From contig CAYOMP010000086.1 of the NCBI GenBank assembly GCA_964405075.1, positions 1 to 11,587 on the forward strand: DNA of 11,587 nt. The letters run 5' to 3'. Both the position numbers and the translations under genes were made by a program. This DNA comes from CAYOMP01 sp964405075 (GTDB taxonomy: Bacteria > Bacillota > Clostridia > Lachnospirales > Lachnospiraceae). The notes beneath the pieces are model-generated. The model worked only from the letters and a program-made list of their open reading frames with translations. It did not search any database and had not been told where the DNA came from. Every line of letters starts with the position of its first letter. Position 1 is the first letter of the stretch. Shown here one piece after another: positions 1 to 6,034 of the stretch.

Positions 1-150
1 TCCAGAATTGTGTTTTTGGGGGTATAAAAACTGGAATTTAAAATTTCACTTTACGTGCTTAAAGTGTGTATATTTATATTTATATGAAACTGTAAAATGT
101 TAAATCACAAAAGAAAGTGTGAGAACTCATAGTTAAATGTGAAAAAGGAC

Positions 151-179
151 TTGTTATATTTATCTGTGTATGGTAAGAT
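151..179 (+). promoter_or_regulatory. Promoter of the restriction-modification operon
   Basis: A TTGTTA -35 box (151-156) and a TAAGAT -10 box (174-179) are separated by 17 bases, and TGG directly before the -10 makes it an extended -10 type. Transcription would begin near 186, about 30 bases before the first start codon. Upstream, 1-150 has no gene but contains small repeats (see findings). The call rests on consensus match only. Confidence 0.6.
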
Positions 180-215
180 TAAAAACGAAAATATGTTCTG
201 GGTTTGGAGGACACA

Positions 216-428
216 ATGAAGATAAGTTATAAGAAATTGTGGAAATTGTTAATTGACAGAGAAATGATGAAGAAAGACCTTGCGGCGCAGGCTGGAATCA
301 GTAATGCGTCAATTGCAAAGCTTGGAAGAAATGAGAATGTAAATATGGATATATTATTAAAAATATGCATTGCTCTAAAATGTGAAATTTCTGATATCTT
401 AGAAATAGTACCTGATGAATCGGAGTGA
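216..428 (+). CDS. Small XRE/Cro-C1-type helix-turn-helix regulator, first gene of the R-M operon
   Basis: A 70-residue protein that is essentially one DNA-binding domain of the Cro/C1 type. The helix-turn-helix is visible at about residues 22-46, with DLAAQAGIS as the first helix and turn and NASIAKLGR as the recognition helix, followed by the usual hydrophobic helix ILLKICIALKCEISDIL. The ATG at 216 is preferred over the upstream TTG at 204, because GGAGGA (206-211) would then be its ribosome binding site; the TTG would overlap that site. It shares a 1-base stop/start overlap (TGATG) with the vsr gene. Small proteins of this type often sit beside methyltransferase and restriction genes and some (C proteins) time their expression. 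That role here is inferred from position only; it could instead be an unrelated small repressor. Confidence 0.8.
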   Translation: MKISYKKLWKLLIDREMMKKDLAAQAGISNASIAKLGRNENVNMDILLKICIALKCEISDILEIVPDESE

Positions 429-877
429 TGAGGGTGGATAAGCTTACAAAAGAACAACGCCATAAAAATATGAAAAATATTAAGTCGAAGGATACTTCGA
501 TAGAATTAAAACTCCGTAAAGAATTGTGGAATCGTGGTTATCGTTATAGAAAAAATTATGCAGAATTGCCGGGAAAACCAGATATTGTGCTGACAAAGTA
601 TAAAATAGCCATTTTTTGCGACAGTGAATTCTTTCATGGGAAGGACTGGGAAGTTTTGAAACCACAGCTTGAGAGAGGAAAAAATGCTGAGTTTTGGATT
701 AACAAAATATCTAGGAATCAGCAACATGATGATGAAATTAATAAACAGCTTCAATTCTTAGGATGGACTGTTATACGATTCTGGGGAAAAGACATTATGA
801 AGAAAACAGATGAATGTATACAGGTAATAGAAGAAGCTGTCTTTGAACAAAAATTTAGTGACTACGATATAGAATAG
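428..877 (+). CDS. vsr: Vsr-type very short patch repair (T:G mismatch) endonuclease
   Basis: Vsr nicks DNA 5' of the T in T:G mismatches that arise when 5-methylcytosine deaminates, protecting the sites of a C5 methyltransferase. The family hallmarks are clear: the N-terminal RHKNMKNIKSKDTSIE block, LPGKPDIV with the catalytic Asp near residue 52, FFHG with the catalytic His near 70, and the FWxxKI and LGWxVIxxW blocks. Length (about 149 residues) is close to the 156 of E. coli Vsr. Compared by eye with E. coli Vsr, the zinc ligands Cys66, His71, Cys73 and Cys117 are replaced by Glu, Lys, Trp and Lys, so this copy probably lacks the structural zinc. Three starts are possible: GTG 425, ATG 428 and GTG 434; GGAG at 422-425 is spaced best for GTG 434, whereas ATG 428 fits stop-start coupling. 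It lies 12 bases before the methyltransferase it would serve. Confidence 0.93.
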   Translation: MRVDKLTKEQRHKNMKNIKSKDTSIELKLRKELWNRGYRYRKNYAELPGKPDIVLTKYKIAIFCDSEFFHGKDWEVLKPQLERGKNAEFWINKISRNQQHDDEINKQLQFLGWTVIRFWGKDIMKKTDECIQVIEEAVFEQKFSDYDIE

Positions 878-889
878 AGGAGATTTCAC

Positions 890-1894
890 ATGTATAAATC
901 AATAGACTTATTTGCCGGTATAGGAGGAATCAGAAAAGGATTTGATAATGCATTTGGAAAAAATATTAAGACTGTTTTTGTCAGTGAATGGGATGAATAT
1001 GCACAAAAGACATATAAGCTGAATTATCACGATAAATTTGATATTGCGGGGGACATTACAAAAATAGATGAAAAGGACATTCCTGAATTTGATATCTGCC
1101 TTGCGGGATTTCCTTGTCAGGCATTTTCGCTTGCCGGAAAAAGAATGGGATTTGAAGATGATTATAGAGGGTTATGCAGGGGCACACTATTTCAGGATGT
1201 GGTGAGAATTTGCGAATATCATAAACCTAAAGTGATTTTTTGTGAAAATGTAAAAGGGCTTACCATTCATGATAAGGGAAGAACCTTTAAGGTTATAAAA
1301 AAAGCTTTTGAACAGATTGGATATAATGTTTATGATGAAATTCTAAATAGTAAGGATTTTGGCGTACCACAGAATAGAGAGCGTATTTATATTGTTGCTT
1401 TCAGAAATGACATAGACAGTGGCAGTTTTAGATTTCCAAAACCGACAAATCCAGATACCTGTATACGGGACATTATGGAAGAGAAAGAGGTAAGCGTTAA
1501 ATATTACCTTTCTACAGTATATATTGATACATTAAAAAGGCATAAGGCACGTCATGAATCAAAGGGAAATGGATTTGGTTATGAAATAAGGGATTTGGAT
1601 GGTAAAGCAGGTGCAATAGTATGCGGAGGAATGGGAAGAGAGAGAAATCTGATAATAGATAAGCGACAGACGACTTTTGTTCCTGTTACTCATATTAAAG
1701 GTGAAGTAAACAGAGAAGGAATCAGAAAAATGACTCCAAGAGAATGGGCGAGATTACAAGGTTTTCCAGATGATTTCAAGCTTGAACTGGCTGATACGCA
1801 TTTGTATAAACAGTTTGGTAACAGTGTGACCGTTAATGTTATTGAGGCAATTGCTAAAGAAATAAGGAAGGTGTTGGAAGAAAATGGCAAATAA
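890..1894 (+). CDS. dcm: DNA (cytosine-5) methyltransferase, HpaII-like (predicted CCGG)
   Basis: Methylates carbon 5 of cytosine using S-adenosylmethionine. All main motifs of the m5C family are present in order in 334 residues: motif I DLFAGIGG (6-13, AdoMet binding), motif IV GFPCQAFS with catalytic Cys76, motif VI ENV (119-121), motif VIII QNRER (161-165), motif IX KMTPREWARLQGFP (280-293) and motif X QFGNSV (308-313). The target-recognition region between VIII and IX has GNGFGYEI and GGMGRERNLIID, which I recognise as resembling M.HpaII; CCGG specificity is inferred from this and from the adjacent HpaII-family nuclease. A strong ribosome binding site, GAGGAGA (877-883), precedes the ATG by 6 bases and touches the vsr stop. 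The last 11 bases overlap the restriction gene. Its job here is to protect host sites from that nuclease. Confidence 0.96.
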   Translation: MYKSIDLFAGIGGIRKGFDNAFGKNIKTVFVSEWDEYAQKTYKLNYHDKFDIAGDITKIDEKDIPEFDICLAGFPCQAFSLAGKRMGFEDDYRGLCRGTLFQDVVRICEYHKPKVIFCENVKGLTIHDKGRTFKVIKKAFEQIGYNVYDEILNSKDFGVPQNRERIYIVAFRNDIDSGSFRFPKPTNPDTCIRDIMEEKEVSVKYYLSTVYIDTLKRHKARHESKGNGFGYEIRDLDGKAGAIVCGGMGRERNLIIDKRQTTFVPVTHIKGEVNREGIRKMTPREWARLQGFPDDFKLELADTHLYKQFGNSVTVNVIEAIAKEIRKVLEENGK

Positions 1895-2966
1895 AGATGC
1901 TAGAATGGCAGGAAACAAAGGCGAATGGTCAGAATTGTATGCGTTTATGAAACTGCTTAGTCAGGGAAGAGTATATGCAGCTAATGAAAAAGTTGAAAAA
2001 ATTGATGAAGTTTACTATCCGATACTGAAGATAATTAGAGAAGAAACAAAAGGAAATGTAATTGATTATGTAATTAATGATGGAAATATCAATATTGAGG
2101 TTCGGTCCGATATAATTCAGACGGTTTCAAGGAATGAAATGGAGAATAAAGCAAATCTGCTTTTAAAGGAGATTGCAAATCACAGTGGTAGCTTTGAATT
2201 GGAAGAAATTGCAGAATTTGCTAATGGAATTAAGGTAACAAAGATAAAAGCGCCATCTGCGGATACTACAGACATATCCATGCAGATAGAAGATATACAC
2301 ACTAATTTCATCCGTAATGTAGGATTTTCGATTAAGTCAGAAGTAGGAAATGCACCTACATTACTGAATGCAGGACTTACGACTAATTTTATTTATAAAG
2401 TTACGGGAATTACATATGAACAGGCAGAAGAAATTAATGCGATAGATACAAGAACAAAGATTAAGGATAGAATGGCAAAGATAGCAGAATATGGTGGTAA
2501 AGTTCAATACTATGGAATGAATCATGACGGGTTCAAAAGAAATCTGATTATGGTTGACAGCAGTATGCCGGAGATCATAGGAAACATGCTGTTATATTTT
2601 TATAGAGAAGATGTTAAGGATTGTGACAAGTTGGTTGATATGCTTGGAGAAAGAGATCCACTTGGTTATGGTGATACGATGATGTATACATATAAATTTA
2701 AAAAATTCCTCTGTTCTTGTGCATTAGGTATGAAACCGGCAAAGCCATGGGACGGATTGGATGAAGCAAATGGTGGATACATAATTGTAAAGGCAGATGG
2801 CGAAATACTGGCTTATCATATATATAACAGAAATTTCTTCGAGCAGTATCTGTTGGATAATACAATTCTTGAAAAGGCTTCTACAAGCAGACATGAATAT
2901 ATGAGCCTGTATGAAGAGGATGGGGAAATGTATATTAAGATGAATCTGCAAGTGAGGTTTAGGTAG
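1884..2966 (+). CDS. HpaII-family type II restriction endonuclease
   Basis: Predicted to cut unmethylated CCGG. The 360-residue product is close to the 358 of R.HpaII and shows family features: GNKGEWSELYAFMKLLSQGR near the N-terminus, VYYPILKIIREE, the central GFSIKSEVGNAPTLLNAG block with TNF (about 145-171), and the C-terminal AYHIYNRNFFEQYL and LQVRFR segments, so the gene looks complete at both ends. The FSIKS motif could contain the catalytic Lys of a nuclease core, but I cannot assign active residues firmly. The ATG at 1884 lies inside the end of the methyltransferase gene with only a poorly spaced GGAAG before it; a second ATG at 1905 is possible. Weak initiation and overlap suggest that translation depends on ribosomes finishing the methyltransferase, which would keep nuclease levels below those of its protector. 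Confidence 0.92.
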   Translation: MANKDARMAGNKGEWSELYAFMKLLSQGRVYAANEKVEKIDEVYYPILKIIREETKGNVIDYVINDGNINIEVRSDIIQTVSRNEMENKANLLLKEIANHSGSFELEEIAEFANGIKVTKIKAPSADTTDISMQIEDIHTNFIRNVGFSIKSEVGNAPTLLNAGLTTNFIYKVTGITYEQAEEINAIDTRTKIKDRMAKIAEYGGKVQYYGMNHDGFKRNLIMVDSSMPEIIGNMLLYFYREDVKDCDKLVDMLGERDPLGYGDTMMYTYKFKKFLCSCALGMKPAKPWDGLDEANGGYIIVKADGEILAYHIYNRNFFEQYLLDNTILEKASTSRHEYMSLYEEDGEMYIKMNLQVRFR

Positions 2967-3203
2967 GGTAAATGGTTATATAGATCACTTGGAAAGTTTA
3001 CGAATAAGTATAAAAAATTGTATTCAGGTGGAACATCAAAATTTGTTGAAGAGAATACTTTTGGGATAATCATTCCGATTGAAAATGTGCCAGAGTTACA
3101 GGTTGATATGCCTAATGTGCATTATGTTGGTAGAGGTGTACAGTGGCTCAAAGGCAATATTTTAAAAAATATATTTTGTATATATATGTATATATTTTCA
3201 TAA
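2967..3203 (+). pseudogene. Unrecognised open frame, probable gene remnant
   Basis: Directly after the restriction gene a frame runs open from 2967 to a TAA at 3201. Its only start is a TTG at 3018, which has no ribosome binding site. The translated stretch up to about 3160 looks protein-like (for example FGIIIPIENVPEL and NVHYVGRGVQWL), but it then runs into low-complexity AT sequence encoding a poor tail. This is what the cut-off end or middle of an older gene would look like. I do not recognise the family, and a chance open frame remains possible. Confidence 0.35.
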
Positions 3204-3223
3204 AGTAAGTATATTTTTTTGGG

Positions 3224-3391
3224 ATGCTGGATTTAGTAAGCATTTTTAATGCTTTTGATATGAAGTATGATAAGAAAAATGATAAAGATATATATGATTA
3301 CACAAATGAAGGGATTTTAGCAACAAGAGGTGGGAATTATATAAAACCAAGTAATTACGCGTTATACAGCGTGGATAGGAGGATGCAATGA
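3224..3391 (+). CDS. Short unrecognised ORF (55 residues), possibly a relic
   Basis: An open frame of 55 codons begins at an ATG after a run of eight T residues and ends in a TGA that overlaps the start of the next gene (ATGA). The product is polar and Asp/Lys/Tyr-rich in its middle (FDMKYDKKNDKDIYDY) and has no membrane segment or motif that I know. There is no ribosome binding site before its ATG, so it may be the C-terminal remnant of a longer gene rather than a functional start. The exact ATGA overlap with the well-initiated gene at 3388 is the best argument that this frame was once, or still is, translated. Confidence 0.35.
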   Translation: MLDLVSIFNAFDMKYDKKNDKDIYDYTNEGILATRGGNYIKPSNYALYSVDRRMQ

Positions 3392-3594
3392 GTAAAACGA
3401 CATCGATGATTATTATGTCAGCAATTTTTACTATTGGATTAATTGTTATTATAGCAGCACCATATATGGCATATGATATGTCACAAGTTTTCGAGATAAG
3501 GGATACTCTGATAATTTGTTTTATAATTGTTGGAATTATTTTGGATGTATTTAGTGGAGGATTTATTGTTTTTAATGCTTATAAGAAGCAATAG
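3388..3594 (+). CDS. Small two-helix membrane protein, function unknown
   Basis: A 68-residue hydrophobic protein with two predicted membrane helices, about residues 7-28 (MIIMSAIFTIGLIVIIAAPY) and 40-62 (TLIICFIIVGIILDVFSGGF), joined by a short acidic loop and ending in a positive AYKKQ tail. An excellent AGGAGG (3377-3382) sits 5 bases before the ATG, so expression is likely. It overlaps the preceding short frame by 4 bases and is the last gene before the terminator at 3764-3830. I recognise no family. It might be a small membrane accessory protein, or a remnant of mobile DNA; nothing in the sequence decides this. Confidence 0.6.
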   Translation: MSKTTSMIIMSAIFTIGLIVIIAAPYMAYDMSQVFEIRDTLIICFIIVGIILDVFSGGFIVFNAYKKQ

Positions 3595-3763
3595 TGCCAA
3601 GAAAATAATGTAATAAGATAATAAAATAGAAATTATATTCATATTTTGTAATAGCAGTAAATGTAATCGCAAGTTTTTAATGTGTGTAAGATTATTTTTA
3701 TTTATGAATATATATAAATAAAAGGCTAGTGAATGATTTGCATAATCTCAACATAATGCTATT

Positions 3764-3830
3764 AAAAAGGCTCTAAGCTTATAACAAATGATTTTTGATT
3801 TATCATTAAGTTATAAAATTAGAGCTTTTT
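3764..3830. terminator. Long bidirectional hairpin terminator
   Basis: The arms pair in three blocks: GCTCTAA (3770-3776) with TTAGAGC (3819-3825), TTATAAC (3779-3785) with GTTATAA (3810-3816), and AATGAT (3787-3792) with ATCATT (3802-3807), around a small loop. AAAAAG precedes it and CTTTTT follows it, so it can end transcripts from both sides: the unit ending at 3594 on + and the hydrolase gene ending at 3870 on the - strand. Confidence 0.85.
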
Positions 3831-3869
3831 CTTATAGTTTATAATTAAATATACCTATCAGATATAGGC

Positions 3870-4817
3870 TTAAAATAAAGACTCAGCTTCAATAACTTTG
3901 TCTCTATTAAGTACCAGGTTATCTCCCTGTAATTCTAATTTACCAACCTGAATTACAGTTCGGTTTTTCTTATAGGTAGTTTGTTGTCCTTTTGGAAATG
4001 TGACAGGGTCAAATTCTGGGTGGACAAAGTAAAAGACATATGCTTCCCCTTTTGAATTAACTACTACATCTGCGTGATGCCCTATTTGCCCATCATCCGT
4101 TCGGGTGCCAGGTTCCTGAAGAATATCAGCACGTCTGGTCCAGTCCTTGAAATCACTAGTTTCGTAAACCCCTAAGCCGTTCCAAAAATCAGTTAACATC
4201 CAATGTCTGTTTTGAAAAGTAAATACATTAGGACCTTCGTGTGGAACATCAGTTATCTCTGGTCCTACAACCTCCCAATTATAAAGGTCGTGGCTGATAG
4301 CTGCATAGGAATGAGAGTCATCGCGTTCATCTTTGTACCACATTTTAAATAAATCTGGTTCGATTTCGTAAACGCAGGCATCAATTACCTTATCAGAGGA
4401 AAGATTAAGAACTGATTGAAATGTCCAGTTCCATAGGTTGTTGGCTGTATAGTGGACTATGTACCTAGGATGATTCCAATCTGTTGGAACTCCCGGAACA
4501 TAAGATACATACATATGGTATTCGCCTTTTGCATATACTACTTCTGGTGCCCAAAACGTATTAGTACCTGGTTCAAATTCCAGATTATCCAATGTTCCAC
4601 GATATAGCCAATCAATTCCATTATTCGATGAGGCAATACCGATTTTTGTACCGTGAATAGTGGATACTCCTATGCCAAATTCAGTAGAACGACGCTGAGT
4701 ATAAAACATCCAATAGTTGTTTTCTTCCCTATTAAATATTATAGTTGGGTCAGTAGCTCCATCATATATGGGGTCGCGGTATAGTGGGGATGGAACTGTT
4801 TTAATATTATTATTCAT
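3870..4817 (-). CDS. Glycoside hydrolase with five-bladed beta-propeller fold, GH43-like
   Basis: A 315-residue protein with the repeated WMFYT / HMYVSY / FKMWYKD / HWMLTD / VFYFV strands typical of five-bladed propeller sugar hydrolases (GH43/GH32/GH117-like). Residues that match the GH43 active-site plan by position are Asp23 in TDPT (general base), Asp146 in DACVYE (pKa modulator), Glu194 in HEGPNVF (general acid) and the His pair in GHHADVV (247-248). Phrases such as GIASSNNGIDWLYRG and YETSDFKDW are common in these propellers. No signal peptide is seen, so it would act in the cytoplasm on imported oligosaccharides. The substrate cannot be told. CCTCC (4828-4832; GGAGG on this strand) lies 10 bases before the ATG. 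It stands alone, without sugar transporter or regulator nearby, and its - strand end meets the shared terminator. Confidence 0.8.
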   Translation of the reverse strand: MNNNIKTVPSPLYRDPIYDGATDPTIIFNREENNYWMFYTQRRSTEFGIGVSTIHGTKIGIASSNNGIDWLYRGTLDNLEFEPGTNTFWAPEVVYAKGEYHMYVSYVPGVPTDWNHPRYIVHYTANNLWNWTFQSVLNLSSDKVIDACVYEIEPDLFKMWYKDERDDSHSYAAISHDLYNWEVVGPEITDVPHEGPNVFTFQNRHWMLTDFWNGLGVYETSDFKDWTRRADILQEPGTRTDDGQIGHHADVVVNSKGEAYVFYFVHPEFDPVTFPKGQQTTYKKNRTVIQVGKLELQGDNLVLNRDKVIEAESLF

Positions 4818-4914
4818 ATAAGTTTAACCTCCGTAAATAGTTCTTAATAAAGATGGCAAATATCTATTTATAACTCAGAAGGAACTTCACACTTTATAGG
4901 TGAGAAAATAACAA

Positions 4915-4928
4915 ATGACTTTAGTCAT
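4915..4928. promoter_or_regulatory. Perfect palindrome upstream of the hydrolase gene, possible operator
   Basis: ATGACT and AGTCAT form 6-base arms around TT, about 100 bases upstream of the hydrolase start. On the - strand it lies just upstream of TATAAA (4898-4893), a possible -10 for which I find no good -35, so an activator site is conceivable. No binding protein is known; the call is from symmetry and place only. Confidence 0.3.
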
Positions 4929-5096
4929 AAGATGATTGTGTAAATAATGAGGAACTATTATAAATAGAATATCTTTTAATATTAGAACCAGTATTCAAGC
5001 ATTGAGTTAAAGTGCAAAACAGAGTCTGCAAAAATACAAATATAAATAAATTATAAATGCAATAATATGAAAAGAAAACTACTAAAATACAAAAGG

Positions 5097-5124
5097 ATTG
5101 TCTTAAGTAAAAAATTAAGGCAAT
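5097..5124. other. Isolated hairpin in the intergenic region
   Basis: ATTGTCTTAA (5097-5106) pairs with TTAAGGCAAT (5115-5124), ten base pairs with one G-U, around an 8-base loop. No clear T-run follows on the + strand; on the - strand a short CCTTTT follows. It may be a weak terminator or part of a leader RNA. Confidence 0.3.
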
Positions 5125-5313
5125 AGTTTAAGAAAAATTAGCTAAAAGTTTGAAAGGAGAATATATGGGGTTAACATAAAGTTACAGAAATTACAAAAAT
5201 AGGAAAAATTTACTTGTTTTATTTAGAAACAAAATACAAATATTCCAATAATATGTAAATTATTAAGAAAGGTTAAAAAAGTATAAAAAAGTATATACAA
5301 AATGGTTAATTTA

Positions 5314-5341
5314 TAGACATTATTTTGAGAAGTGGTATAAT
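5314..5341 (+). promoter_or_regulatory. Promoter of the ATP synthase operon
   Basis: TAGACA (5314-5319) and a perfect TATAAT (5336-5341) are 16 bases apart, with TGG directly before the -10 (extended -10). Transcription would start near 5348, leaving a leader of about 60 bases before the GTG start of atpZ. The palindrome at 5356-5368 lies within the first 20 or so transcribed bases. Confidence 0.75.
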
Positions 5342-5407
5342 ATTAGCATATCTGATAATGACTCATTAGCGTCAGTAGTAGATGTATACTTGAAAGGGGC
5401 GGCATTT

Positions 5408-5635
5408 GTGAAGTATAGGAAAGGCGTGTATAGAACATTAGCATTAATCACACAACTAGGCATTAGCATGTTGGTTCCTATTTTTTTATGTGTTTTTTTA
5501 GGGTCATATATTGATGAAAAGTTTAACTTGAATACTTTTATTCCGTTAATGCTATTGGGAATGTTAGCGGGGGCTAGAAATGTTTATAAGCTTATTAAAC
5601 AGTCCTATGATGAAGAAGGAGACAGAAGGCTTTGA
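5408..5635 (+). CDS. atpZ: AtpZ, small membrane protein at the head of the ATP synthase operon
   Basis: A 75-residue protein with two membrane helices (about residues 11-33 and 43-60) and the family-typical FLGSYIDEKF and MLLGMLAGARNVYKLI segments. AtpZ/AtpI proteins are not part of the final enzyme; in alkaliphilic Bacillus they have been linked to divalent cation supply and c-ring assembly. The GTG at 5408 is chosen because AAAGGGG (5393-5399) lies 8 bases before it; the TTG at 5390 would overlap that site and give a six-residue extension. The TGA stop overlaps the TTG start of atpI by 4 bases, so the two are translationally coupled. Confidence 0.85.
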   Translation: MKYRKGVYRTLALITQLGISMLVPIFLCVFLGSYIDEKFNLNTFIPLMLLGMLAGARNVYKLIKQSYDEEGDRRL

Positions 5636-6030
5636 AAAAAATTAGCACAATAGTTAAAGAATTAATTTTTGGAATAATTGTTTTTGGAATATTGGTGCAG
5701 GTATTAATACTAGTTGCTTTAGATGATAAAATGTTTTATTCAGTTGGATTATGGATTGGCAGCTTATGTGCCTGTGTGATGGTGATTCATATGAATATAT
5801 CCATGACGGATGCTTTGGATATGGCACAAGAGGGTGCAGATAAGCATATTAAGAAAACTTATGCGATTAGAACAGCACTGGTGTTAGCATTAATGTATAT
5901 AGTGTTTGCAACTAAGATAGGAAGCGTTGTAACAATGTTCATTGGTGTTATGGGATTGAAAGTAGCGGCTTATATTCAGCCGTTTACGAATAAATATTTA
6001 ACAAAAAAAATCATAGGTAAAGGAAGGTGA
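5632..6030 (+). CDS. atpI: ATP synthase subunit I (AtpI family)
   Basis: A 132-residue integral membrane protein with four predicted helices in two pairs, about residues 10-30, 36-55, 78-94 and 97-117, separated by an amphipathic stretch (DALDMAQEGADKHIKK). Position between atpZ and atpB and this topology match AtpI, thought to assist c-ring assembly. It starts at TTG, overlapping the atpZ stop (TTGA), with AAGGAG (5616-5621) 10 bases upstream; there is no nearby in-frame ATG that would replace it. The AtpI family is poorly conserved, so the name depends partly on context. Confidence 0.85.
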   Translation: MKKISTIVKELIFGIIVFGILVQVLILVALDDKMFYSVGLWIGSLCACVMVIHMNISMTDALDMAQEGADKHIKKTYAIRTALVLALMYIVFATKIGSVVTMFIGVMGLKVAAYIQPFTNKYLTKKIIGKGR

Positions 6031-6034
6031 AAAT

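Larger units (their letters stand above)
4818..5407. other. AT-rich non-coding region between divergent transcription units
   Basis: About 590 bases without a convincing gene. It holds the leader of the hydrolase gene on the left and the ATP synthase promoter on the right. Visible structure: palindrome ATGACTTTAGTCAT (4915-4928), hairpin at 5097-5124, a ribosome binding site followed by a 4-codon frame (5153-5179), a tandem AAAAAAGTAT near 5276-5295 and palindrome TAATGACTCATTA (5356-5368). No RNA gene or mobile element was recognised. Confidence 0.7.

Noticed and set aside
2724..3073. Open frames on the - strand opposite the end of the restriction gene
   Set aside because: They lie opposite the conserved C-terminus of the nuclease and have no recognisable motif.
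3696..3723. AT-only inverted repeat, TTTTATTTAT with ATAAATAAAA around 8 bases
   Set aside because: Pure A/T sequence of this kind arises easily by chance here; the nearby GC-containing hairpin at 3764-3830 is the better terminator.
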